A stretch of 8,650 nt of DNA, from the NCBI GenBank assembly GCA_014730055.1, contig WJIV01000089.1, positions 1-8,650 on the forward strand, read 5' to 3'. Made by a program: the position numbers and the translations under genes. Below are positions 1 to 6,513 of this stretch, piece after piece (within the stretch, counting starts at the first letter, position 1; each line of letters begins with the position of its first letter). Under the pieces are notes generated by a model. The model was not told where the DNA came from. It searched no databases and saw nothing but the letters and a program-made list of their open reading frames with translations. The DNA comes from Candidatus Bathyarchaeota archaeon (GTDB lineage Archaea > Thermoproteota > Bathyarchaeia > TCS64).

Positions 1-657
1 AACAGTGTAAAATTCTCGACATTATTTGCTTATCCTATAGCTGTAGCAATAATTGTTTTATCGGATCAGATATCCAACGTGCTACTTAGCAAGTACGAGT
101 ATGCTTCATTCTTTTTGAGAATTTATATGCTCACATTCATTTGGATAGGGATCGGTTCGAACAGTAATGGTGCATTGTTGAACAGCCATCGGATGACAAA
201 GGAAACATTTCAAATAACCATCGTACAGTTCCTAATTACAATACCCGCGAGTTTTTACATCATCCCTCGATACGGAGTAGTTGGTCTGATTGGTTTACTC
301 TTTCTCAGTGGTTTTGTTGGCAACCTATTTTCCCTAAAAATAATTAGGGATTCTTTCAATTTTATGTTTGATTTAACCTCTTTCATAAAATTACTTATCG
401 CTGCTATTCTGACTTTTTTCATTTCAACAATTGTTGTTAATGGATTAGATTTTAACACTTGGATAGAGATAATCATGGGTGGAGTATTTACTTTCCTGGT
501 ATACTTCATCATAATAATCCTCATACAAGTTTTAGATGTAACTGATATAAACTATCTTTCAGATATAGCTGACTCACTAGGACCATTAGCTGCCCCCATG
601 AATTTAGTGCTAGACATAGTTCGCAAATTAATAGTGTTAACAAAACGCAGCTGGTAA
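1..657 (+). CDS. Polysaccharide flippase-like (Wzx/MATE-type) membrane protein, 5'-truncated
   Basis: The frame is open from the first base of the window to a TAA at 655-657, giving 218 residues of what must be a longer protein. A GTG at 79 could be read as a start, but the hydrophobic protein continues in frame upstream of it, so the gene most likely begins outside the window. About six hydrophobic segments are visible (roughly residues 8-21, 37-50, 70-90, 93-112, 128-146 and 153-177). The stretch reading IPRYGVVGLIGLL resembles the loop-helix pattern of the C-terminal half of polysaccharide/lipid-linked oligosaccharide flippases, which move glycan precursors across the cytoplasmic membrane. 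The fold class is fairly convincing; the substrate cannot be told. It is more AT-rich than the downstream genes and has no functional link to them. It probably ends a separate surface-polysaccharide transcription unit. Confidence 0.72.
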   Translation, partial: NSVKFSTLFAYPIAVAIIVLSDQISNVLLSKYEYASFFLRIYMLTFIWIGIGSNSNGALLNSHRMTKETFQITIVQFLITIPASFYIIPRYGVVGLIGLLFLSGFVGNLFSLKIIRDSFNFMFDLTSFIKLLIAAILTFFISTIVVNGLDFNTWIEIIMGGVFTFLVYFIIIILIQVLDVTDINYLSDIADSLGPLAAPMNLVLDIVRKLIVLTKRSW

Positions 658-667
658 TTATAATGAA

Positions 668-706
668 TATTATTATAACTCTCCATAAAGCATATAGTAA
701 GATCTA
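668..706 (+). promoter_or_regulatory. Candidate archaeal promoter for the first hdrC-hdrB pair
   Basis: An AT-rich TATA-like box (TTATAA, 673-678) lies about 32 nt before the TTG start of hdrC at 708. With the usual archaeal spacing of about 25 nt from TATA box to transcription start, the transcript would begin near 700, leaving almost no leader. This fits the lack of any Shine-Dalgarno sequence before that start. The segment also carries one copy of a motif repeated at 2079-2106. Placement is inferred from sequence only. Confidence 0.45.
677..705 (+). repeat. Intergenic motif, copy 1 (upstream of first hdrC)
   Basis: This stretch reads AACTCTCCATAAA, then GCATATAGT, then AAGATCT. It matches 2079-2106 (AACTGTCCATAAA, AGTGTATAGT, GATCT) at most positions if two small gaps are allowed. 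The two copies sit at equivalent places upstream of the two hdrC genes. They could be a common regulator or promoter element, or the remnant of duplication of an hdrCB unit together with its upstream region. Confidence 0.55.
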
Positions 707-707
707 A

Positions 708-1187
708 TTGGTAACCATCAAAGAGCTATTAAACCAATTACTCGCTGATGAAAAGTTAAGTTACTGTCAAAACTGTGGAACATGTACCGCCAGTTGTCCC
801 ATGGCCCAAGTTATTCCAGAGACATATAATCCTCGGTCCATGTTGCAGAAAGCGCAGCTTGAACCAGAGAAATTTGTTACTCAGGAAACCTTATGGTTAT
901 GTGCATGGTGCTACAGATGCACGGAGAGGTGCCCCCAGGGAATACAGCCGACTGAGATCTTTCTTATGATGAGAAACTATGCATCGGAGGAAGGCAACAT
1001 CCCCGAGAATCCCCAGAGGATCATTAAAGAGATTATGAGATCAGGTAGATCTATGCCCTATGACGAATTCATAGATGAATTACGTGAAGATTACGGCCTT
1101 CCACCAATTGGACCCGTTCCTGAACATGTACTTGATGAACAGAGAAAAATAATGGGAGATTCCTTCCAGAGGAGACTGGAGAAATGA
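708..1187 (+). CDS. hdrC: Heterodisulfide reductase subunit C-like protein (first copy)
   Basis: This is a small cytoplasmic 2x[4Fe-4S] protein of 159 residues that passes electrons from the HdrA flavin to HdrB. Two classical CxxCxxCxxxCP motifs are present: C20/C23/C26/C30 and C65/C68/C71/C75. Between and after them are the helical segments usual for HdrC, and there is no membrane segment, so it is a soluble HdrC and not an HdrE fusion. The start is TTG at 708. An in-frame TAA occupies 705-707 directly before it, and no ATG, GTG or other TTG in frame lies between 708 and the first cluster motif, so the choice is nearly forced. No Shine-Dalgarno sequence is visible, consistent with a leaderless or very short leader. 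The stop overlaps the following hdrB by 4 nt (ATGA), implying translational coupling and a fixed C-B partnership. Confidence 0.92.
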   Translation: MVTIKELLNQLLADEKLSYCQNCGTCTASCPMAQVIPETYNPRSMLQKAQLEPEKFVTQETLWLCAWCYRCTERCPQGIQPTEIFLMMRNYASEEGNIPENPQRIIKEIMRSGRSMPYDEFIDELREDYGLPPIGPVPEHVLDEQRKIMGDSFQRRLEK

Positions 1188-2068
1188 GCCTTGAATACAC
1201 ACTATACCCGGGATGCGTAGCGTCGACTAGAGAGATTGGCTATGAGATGTCAGTAAGGAAGGTTTTCGAGGCATTGGATATCTCATTGTTGAAGGAAGAG
1301 GACTTTAGCTGCTGCCAACCAGCGTGTCTAGTTCACAGCATTGATTACGTGAAAGGCCTCGCACTCACCACCAGAAACCTTGCTGTGGCTGAGGAGGGCG
1401 CACGTCCAATGATGACCCTGTGCTCGAGCTGTTTTGGAAATCTCTCCAGAGCAAAATATCTCCTTGATGAGAATCCAGGATTAAGAAACGATGTTAACGA
1501 GCTTCTTAAACTCGCAGGAAGGGAGTACAAGGGCGACGTAGATATCCAACACGTCGTTACAATTTTATATAATGATTATACGCTTGAAAAACTAAAGGAC
1601 CAAATAGTCAAGCCCCTTAAGAACCTAAATGCAGCTCCTTTCTATGGTTGTCATATTTTCATGCCTGAGAAATATTCTCACTGGGATGACCCGGAGTTCC
1701 CGGAGAAGCTCGATGAATTGATCACCATCACAGGTGCTAAATCCCTTGACTATAATGAAAAGACTAGTTGTTGCATAGGCTGTGGGTCCTTTTTTGGTGA
1801 GGTCTCAGAAAACGCATCGGTCCTGCTTGCTGAGAATATACTGGAGAGCGCTAAATCAGTGGGAGCCAACTGCTTGGTTACCACATGTCCTTTCTGTATA
1901 ATGCAACTTGAGATAGGGCAAATTAAGCTTAGGGAGAAAGAGATAGACTTCAATATCCCTGTTCTTCACTATGTGGATTTGTTGGGACTGGCAATGGGGA
2001 TGGATCCTGATGAACTTGGATTAAATCTTCGAAGAACTAGCATGGATCCGGTCCTATCTAGGTTATAG
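1184..2068 (+). CDS. hdrB: Heterodisulfide reductase subunit B-like protein (first copy), with extra cysteines
   Basis: This is a 294-residue protein with the duplicated CCG-domain architecture of HdrB, the catalytic subunit that holds two non-cubane [4Fe-4S] clusters and reduces disulfides such as CoM-S-S-CoB in methanogens. N-terminal cluster ligands are C11, C43/C44, C80 and C83; C-terminal ones are C156, C196/C197, C235 and C238. All family ligands are therefore present. The unusual part is an added cysteine just after each CC pair: CCQPAC gives C48 and CCIGC gives C200, where family members usually have Gly or Pro. The substrate may differ from the methanogen heterodisulfide. The ATG lies inside the hdrC stop codon, with GGAG at 1171-1174 as a possible ribosome site. 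A 61-nt gap follows before the second pair. Related CCG-domain proteins include HdrD, succinate/thiol and lactate-utilisation subunits, but the HdrC overlap favours HdrB. Confidence 0.92.
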   Translation: MSLEYTLYPGCVASTREIGYEMSVRKVFEALDISLLKEEDFSCCQPACLVHSIDYVKGLALTTRNLAVAEEGARPMMTLCSSCFGNLSRAKYLLDENPGLRNDVNELLKLAGREYKGDVDIQHVVTILYNDYTLEKLKDQIVKPLKNLNAAPFYGCHIFMPEKYSHWDDPEFPEKLDELITITGAKSLDYNEKTSCCIGCGSFFGEVSENASVLLAENILESAKSVGANCLVTTCPFCIMQLEIGQIKLREKEIDFNIPVLHYVDLLGLAMGMDPDELGLNLRRTSMDPVLSRL

Positions 2069-2078
2069 AATCCCTTTT

Positions 2079-2106
2079 AACTGTCCATAAAAGTGTATAG
2101 TGATCT
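2079..2106 (+). repeat. Intergenic motif, copy 2 (upstream of second hdrC)
   Basis: This is the second copy of the motif seen at 677-705. It shares the blocks AACTNTCCATAAA, TATAGT and GATCT in the same order with nearly the same spacing. Because it is non-coding, this level of likeness is more than the hdrCB protein similarity alone would explain. Confidence 0.55.
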
Positions 2107-2112
2107 CACTAT
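2097..2112. promoter_or_regulatory. Perfect 7-bp inverted repeat, possible operator
   Basis: ATAGTGATCTCACTAT consists of two perfect 7-bp arms around a 2-nt spacer. It overlaps the end of the repeated motif and the predicted transcription start of the second hdrC, a position where archaeal repressors often bind. The first intergenic region has the left arm (ATAGT) but not the matching right arm, so this dyad is specific to the second pair. A binding role is inference. Confidence 0.35.
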
Positions 2113-2129
2113 CAAATTAGGTGTATCGA

Positions 2130-2648
2130 ATGAGCTCCGACACAATACAGAGAGAATACGAATTTATCTCCCGGATGCTTCAAAAATCGGTTCAAGAAAT
2201 GAACGCAGAGGTCTGTGAACAATGTGGAAAGTGCACCTCTGCCTGCCCTGTCTCAAAGGAGATCGAGGATTTCAATCCTCGTAAGCTTGTTTCTATGATA
2301 GCTCTTGGAAAGATTGATGATGTAGTTGCTGGGGATGCCATATGGACTTGCACGACCTGTCTTAAATGTAAGGAGAGATGCCCGGAGGAAATCTCTCCTT
2401 ATGATATTATACTCGTTCTCAGAAACTTAGCGTATAGGGAAGGGATGAATTATCCCAAGGGTTATGATGATTTTATAAATGGAATAATGGAGAGGGGGTT
2501 CATTAACCCGCCTCAACAGGTGAGAACCCGAGATGGTGAAAGGATAAACAGAATAAGCCTGGGTCTACCTGAGGTCTCAAGCCCCTTACATATGAACGTG
2601 TTCAGATCTAATCTTGAAAAAATGATAAAGGCAGGGAAATCACAGTGA
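2130..2648 (+). CDS. hdrC: Heterodisulfide reductase subunit C-like protein (second copy)
   Basis: This is a soluble 2x[4Fe-4S] electron carrier of 172 residues. Its motifs are C29/C32/C35/C39 and C74/C77/C80/C84, both CxxCxxCxxxCP. It has a longer N-terminal helix than the first HdrC and a different C-terminus, so the two copies are old paralogues and not recent duplicates. ATG at 2130 is preferred because AGGTG at 2119-2123 lies 6 nt upstream. GTG at 2121 is in frame and would add three residues, but it overlaps that ribosome site. The stop overlaps the GTG start of the next hdrB by 4 nt, repeating the coupling seen in the first pair. It presumably links an HdrA flavin to the second HdrB. 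Confidence 0.92.
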   Translation: MSSDTIQREYEFISRMLQKSVQEMNAEVCEQCGKCTSACPVSKEIEDFNPRKLVSMIALGKIDDVVAGDAIWTCTTCLKCKERCPEEISPYDIILVLRNLAYREGMNYPKGYDDFINGIMERGFINPPQQVRTRDGERINRISLGLPEVSSPLHMNVFRSNLEKMIKAGKSQ

Positions 2649-3526
2649 AGTACGCATTATACCCTGGTTGTACCATTCAGTCGGAGCAATTCGGGTTTGA
2701 AGCATCAGTCAGGGAGGTACTGCCCAAACTTGGAGTCGAGCTCGTTGATATGGAGAACACTAGTTGTTGCGGCTTCCCAGCTCTCAGCAGCATCTCTATG
2801 ACAGGCTGGCTATATCTGTCAACCAGGATAATGGCAATAGCCGAGAACATGGGACTCGATTTGCTTCCACTTTGTAACGGGTGTCACCTTTCATTCATTG
2901 AGGTTAAAGATCATCTAGAGAATGATCCCGAATTAAGGAAGGTCATACAGGCAAATCTTGAGAAAGAAGGCTTGACTTATAATGGGACAGTGAAAGTTGT
3001 TCACCTTTTGGAGGTACTTCACGATGAAATCGGAACTGAGAAGATCTCCTCTAGCATAGTTAAACCACTAAAGGGCTACAAGGTTGCATCTCATCCTGGA
3101 TGCCACGCAATAAGGCCGAGTCATCTACAACATGTTGATGACCCTGAGGATCCTCAGAAACTGGATAATCTAATAAGAGCCATAGGCGCTGAGACATTTG
3201 ATTACCCGGAAAAAATTGACTGCTGTGGAAGCCAGTTAGCTGTTTCCTCAGGTAGGAGCACCATAAAAATAGCTGGGGATAAGCTCGAAAAGATACCTGC
3301 ATATGGATTTGATGCAGTAACAACAACCTGTCCTTTCTGTTTCAAGATGTTTGACGGAAGACAGAGGGCAATCAAGGCAACCCTAAAGAGCCCTTCACTA
3401 GACTTACCTGTTTTCTATTATACTCAATTATTAGGTCTGGCAATGGGCTCAGGTGTAAATGAACTCGGATTAATGATGAATCAAAGCCCTGTTGACAAGA
3501 TTATTGATAGAATTATGGAGAAATAA
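2645..3526 (+). CDS. hdrB: Heterodisulfide reductase subunit B-like protein (second copy)
   Basis: This is a 293-residue HdrB with two CCG domains. Ligands for the N-terminal non-cubane cluster are C9, C41/C42, C77 and C80; those for the C-terminal cluster are C153, C193/C194, C229 and C232. Both CC pairs are followed by Gly (CCGFP and CCGSQ), with no extra adjacent cysteine, so this copy is closer to the standard HdrB pattern than the first. It should be the disulfide-reducing end of its own HdrC arm, but the substrate is unknown. The start is GTG at 2645, inside the hdrC stop region (GTGA). Only a weak AGGGA precedes it, so translation is probably coupled to hdrC. The next gene begins 2 nt after its stop, so the hdrA genes appear to be co-transcribed with this pair. 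Confidence 0.93.
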   Translation: MKYALYPGCTIQSEQFGFEASVREVLPKLGVELVDMENTSCCGFPALSSISMTGWLYLSTRIMAIAENMGLDLLPLCNGCHLSFIEVKDHLENDPELRKVIQANLEKEGLTYNGTVKVVHLLEVLHDEIGTEKISSSIVKPLKGYKVASHPGCHAIRPSHLQHVDDPEDPQKLDNLIRAIGAETFDYPEKIDCCGSQLAVSSGRSTIKIAGDKLEKIPAYGFDAVTTTCPFCFKMFDGRQRAIKATLKSPSLDLPVFYYTQLLGLAMGSGVNELGLMMNQSPVDKIIDRIMEK

Positions 3527-3528
3527 AT

Positions 3529-4836
3529 ATGGAAAAACCTGTACTTGTAATAGGCGGAGGAGTAGCCGGTATACAAGCTGCATTAGACTTGGCTGACCGT
3601 GGTCTCCAGGTACATCTTGTTGAGAAATCCCCATCAATTGGGGGTGTTATGGCTCAACTAGACAAGACCTTCCCCACTATGGATTGCAGTATCTGTATAC
3701 TTGCCCCCAAGATGATTGAATGCTCCAGGCACCCAAACATCGAGATACATACCCTTAGCGAGGTTACCGGGTTAGAAGGGCAGGAAGGAAACTTCAAGGT
3801 AAACCTCTGGAAAGAGCCCAGATACGTTGATGCCTCAAAGTGCACAGGATGTGGATTGTGCGCGGAGAAGTGCCCTACTAAGGTGAAAGACGAATGGCAG
3901 GAAGGATTAACGGAGAGAAAAGCAATTTACATGATGTTCCCTCAGGCTGTTCCCCTTATTGCCTGTATTGATAAAGAAAACTGTCTGTACTTCCAGAAAG
4001 GAATATGTCAGGTCTGCAGTAAGTTATGTCCAGCGGGGGCTATTGATTATGAGCAGCAACCTCAGGAACTAGAGTTAAATGTTTCCTCAATTATCCTAGC
4101 TACTGGCTTCGAGGAGTTCGACCCAAGTGAATTAGGCGAGTATGGATACAGTCGATATGAGGACGTAATAACATCAATGGAGTTTGAGAGGCTTGTATGC
4201 GCCTCAGGGCCAACTCATGGACACCTTAATCGGCCATCTGACGGAAAACTTGCGAAGAGAATAGCGTTTGTTCAATGTGTCGGAAGCAGAAGCCACCAAA
4301 AGGGATACCCCTTCTGTAGCAGCGTCTGCTGCATGTATGCTACAAAAGAGGCTGTCCTCATCAAAGAACATGATCCAGAATCGGAAGTATCAATATTCTA
4401 CCTTGATCTAAAGGTCTTTGGCCAAGGATTCCAGGATTTCGTAAACCGTGCCAAATCTCATTACGGCGTTGAATACATCCGAGGCAGGCCTGGCGAGATA
4501 AGGCGAAACCCACTAAATGGGAACCTGACCCTATGGTACGAGGACACCAGAACGGGGAAAGTAAGCGAGAAAGAATTCGACCTAGTCGTTCTCTGCACAA
4601 CAATGATATCTCGACCTGAAAATCAGGAACTAGCAGAGACCTTGGGATTGAAGCTGAATGAATGGGGCTTTTTTAAATCAAAAGACTCCGTTGATAACCC
4701 CATTGAGACGGAGAAATCTGGGATATTCATATGTGGATGCTGCCACGGACCGAGGGATATCCCTGAATCTGTAGCTGAAGCGAGTGGTGCGGCAGCTAGT
4801 GCAGCTGAGGTAGCAAGGAGGACAATAAATGAGTGA
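3529..4836 (+). CDS. hdrA: HdrA-type FAD/FeS protein, short form with inserted ferredoxin domain (QmoA-like)
   Basis: This 435-residue cytoplasmic flavoprotein is of the HdrA family, whose FAD carries out electron bifurcation. A Rossmann FAD motif, GGGVAG, is at residues 9-14, followed by the HdrA signature around C53/C56 (CSICILAPK). An inserted ferredoxin domain follows: C105/C108/C111/C115, then C152-x7-C160-x2-C163-x3-C167. Next comes C250-x12-C263-x3-C267-C268, the cluster motif of the thioredoxin-reductase-like domain, and the late motif GPRDIPESVAEASGAA. It lacks the N-terminal CHCG domain and the C-terminal ferredoxin of full-length HdrA (about 650 residues), so it resembles QmoA in build. 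GGAG at 3517-3520 precedes the ATG. Its end overlaps the next gene by 8 nt. Those missing domains are present in that neighbour, which argues for an obligate heteromer. Confidence 0.9.
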   Translation: MEKPVLVIGGGVAGIQAALDLADRGLQVHLVEKSPSIGGVMAQLDKTFPTMDCSICILAPKMIECSRHPNIEIHTLSEVTGLEGQEGNFKVNLWKEPRYVDASKCTGCGLCAEKCPTKVKDEWQEGLTERKAIYMMFPQAVPLIACIDKENCLYFQKGICQVCSKLCPAGAIDYEQQPQELELNVSSIILATGFEEFDPSELGEYGYSRYEDVITSMEFERLVCASGPTHGHLNRPSDGKLAKRIAFVQCVGSRSHQKGYPFCSSVCCMYATKEAVLIKEHDPESEVSIFYLDLKVFGQGFQDFVNRAKSHYGVEYIRGRPGEIRRNPLNGNLTLWYEDTRTGKVSEKEFDLVVLCTTMISRPENQELAETLGLKLNEWGFFKSKDSVDNPIETEKSGIFICGCCHGPRDIPESVAEASGAAASAAEVARRTINE

Positions 4837-6511
4837 AAAACCGCGAATAGGAGTATTTGTCTGCCACTGTGGTATTAATATCGGTGGATATGTTGATGTA
4901 CCCGCTGTTGTTGAGTATTCAAAGACCCTGCAAGATGTAGCTTACGCTGAACCAAACCTGTACACCTGTTCATCTGATGGACTGCAGAAAATCAAGGAAG
5001 CTATTGAAAAAAATAATCTAAATAGGGTTGTTGTTGCTGCATGTACCCCGAGAACTCATGAGCCTTTGTTCCAGTCCGCGTGTGAGGAGGCAGGTTTAAA
5101 CAAGTACCTCTTTGAGATGGCAAATATCCGTGATCAATGCAGCTGGGTTCACATGAAGGAGCCAGAGCAGGCAACCCAGAAAGCAAAAGACTTGGTTAGA
5201 ATGGCTGTTGCCAAGGCTAGGCTTCTCCAACCAGAGGAAGAATCAGAGATAGACGTCAAACCGATTGCAATGGTTTTAGGAGGGGGCGTTTCGGGTTTAA
5301 CCTCAGCAGTTTCCTTAGTAAACCAGGGTTTCAAGGTTCATCTTATTGAAAAATCCGATAAACTTGGAGGACAATTATTGGATCTAGATGTTCTCTTTCC
5401 TAATAACAAGAAGGCAAATGAAGTAATAGATCCTCTAATCAAGAAGGTTATCGAGAATGAAGATATAATTGTACACCTAGACACTGAGGTAAGTAATGTC
5501 AAGGGGTTCATAGGTAATTTTGAGGTCAATCTGATTAATACCGAATCAACAGAAAAATTAGAAATAGGTACCATAATCGTGGCCACAGGTGCCGATTATC
5601 TAGATCCGAAGGGGCTGTACGGTTATGATGAGATAGATGGTGTAATAACACAACTTGAACTCGAGGAAATGATTAAACAAGATACCATGAGCGATGAAGA
5701 AACCATTGTTATGATTCAGTGTGTTGGTAGTCGTAATGAAGAAAGACCTTACTGTTCGAGAATCTGTTGCACGGAAGCTATGAAGAATGCCTCGCTACTC
5801 AAGGACAAAAACCCAGAAAGAGAAGTTTACATACTTTACAGGGACCTGCAAACTTATGGAATAGAATATACTGAAATGGAATGGGACGCCAAGAAGAAAG
5901 GAGTCCACCTGATCAAGTACGATTTGGATCAAACTCCCACTGTAACAAAAGGTGAAAACGGTCCAATAGTAAAAGTATACAGCCCGTTACTTGAACAGGA
6001 AATAACAGTGGAACCAGAATTTGTAGTACTATCAGTACCACTCATACCCAATCCGGATAACAAAGCCCTGAGTCAGATGCTAAAAGTTCCACTAAACTCG
6101 GACGGATTCTTCATGGAAGCCCACGTAAAACTCAGACCCGTGGACTTCGCCACTGATGGAGTATATGTATGCGGGACCGCTCACAGCCCCAAGGAAGTAG
6201 CTGAGAGCATAAGTCAAGCAAAAGGCGCTTCATCTAGAGCAGGCATTCCAATGGCTAAGGGCAGATTAAAGACACCTGCCATCACAAGCGTCATTGATCA
6301 AGAAAAATGCTGTGGATGTGGAACGTGCATCGAGATGTGCGCTTACAATGCCATTTTTAAAAACGACAAAGGGCTGGCTGAAACCCAGACCGCAGTTTGC
6401 AAAGGATGTGGAGTCTGTGGAGCAAGCTGCCCCGAGAGAGCAATATCAATGAGACATTTCACAGATGAGGAACTTGAAGCACAGGGCCTAGCTGCCCTAA
6501 AGGAGGCATAA
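4829..6511 (+). CDS. hdrA: HdrA-type FAD/FeS protein with CHCG domain and C-terminal ferredoxin, no inserted ferredoxin (QmoB N-part-like)
   Basis: This 560-residue HdrA homologue has a build complementary to the previous gene. Residues 1 to about 140 form the N-terminal HdrA domain, with C12xC14, C47, C72 and C104 and the conserved IRDQCSWVHM stretch. The FAD motif GGGVSG is at 151-156. After it the sequence runs straight from LGGQLLDLDVLFP to the next strand region without the inserted ferredoxin domain. C298-x10-C309-x3-C313-C314 matches the cluster motif of the FAD domain, and a C-terminal 2x[4Fe-4S] ferredoxin follows (C494/C497/C500/C504; C524/C527/C530/C534). GGAGG at 4817-4821, 7 nt before the ATG, supports the start. 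With the next gene it reproduces QmoB (HdrA plus MvhD part), but as two polypeptides. It probably docks MvhD through its C-terminal ferredoxin. Confidence 0.9.
   Translation: MSEKPRIGVFVCHCGINIGGYVDVPAVVEYSKTLQDVAYAEPNLYTCSSDGLQKIKEAIEKNNLNRVVVAACTPRTHEPLFQSACEEAGLNKYLFEMANIRDQCSWVHMKEPEQATQKAKDLVRMAVAKARLLQPEEESEIDVKPIAMVLGGGVSGLTSAVSLVNQGFKVHLIEKSDKLGGQLLDLDVLFPNNKKANEVIDPLIKKVIENEDIIVHLDTEVSNVKGFIGNFEVNLINTESTEKLEIGTIIVATGADYLDPKGLYGYDEIDGVITQLELEEMIKQDTMSDEETIVMIQCVGSRNEERPYCSRICCTEAMKNASLLKDKNPEREVYILYRDLQTYGIEYTEMEWDAKKKGVHLIKYDLDQTPTVTKGENGPIVKVYSPLLEQEITVEPEFVVLSVPLIPNPDNKALSQMLKVPLNSDGFFMEAHVKLRPVDFATDGVYVCGTAHSPKEVAESISQAKGASSRAGIPMAKGRLKTPAITSVIDQEKCCGCGTCIEMCAYNAIFKNDKGLAETQTAVCKGCGVCGASCPERAISMRHFTDEELEAQGLAALKEA
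6501..6506 (+). promoter_or_regulatory. Strong ribosome binding site for mvhD
   Basis: AGGAGG lies 7 nt before the ATG at 6514 and overlaps the end of the preceding hdrA. It fixes the start and indicates efficient translation of the MvhD-like protein within the operon. Confidence 0.7.
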
Positions 6512-6513
6512 AC

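Larger units (their letters stand above)
2075..2123 (+). promoter_or_regulatory. Candidate internal promoter/leader of the second hdrC-hdrB pair
   Basis: The 61-nt gap between hdrB and the next hdrC holds a TTTTAA box (2075-2080) at the same place relative to the repeated motif as TTATAA has at 673-678. Transcription from it would start near 2103 and leave a leader of about 25 nt containing AGGTG (2119-2123), placed 6 nt before the ATG at 2130. No hairpin with a T-run is present, so readthrough from upstream is also possible. Confidence 0.4.

Noticed and set aside
79..81. GTG as the true start of the first gene
   Set aside because: The same frame is open to base 1 and encodes a further hydrophobic segment upstream of it, so the gene is better taken as cut by the window edge.
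658..678. Inverted repeat TTATAAT...ATTATAA as a transcription terminator after the flippase gene
   Set aside because: The arms are only A/T, so the hairpin would be very weak, and no T-run follows. The right arm is better explained as the TATA-like box of the next gene.
3060..3326. Open frames on the reverse strand, here and at several other places (for example 255-524, 4361-4603, 5338-5586)
   Set aside because: They lie opposite well-supported genes, have no recognisable motifs or ribosome sites, and their composition is that expected from the antisense of conserved coding sequence.
4829..4836. The split between the two short hdrA genes as a sequencing frameshift or programmed frameshift
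   Set aside because: The second gene has its own GGAGG site, an ATG, and an N-terminus beginning exactly like a normal HdrA. The first ends just after the usual last motif, and no slippery run lies in the 8-nt overlap. It reads as a true gene boundary.
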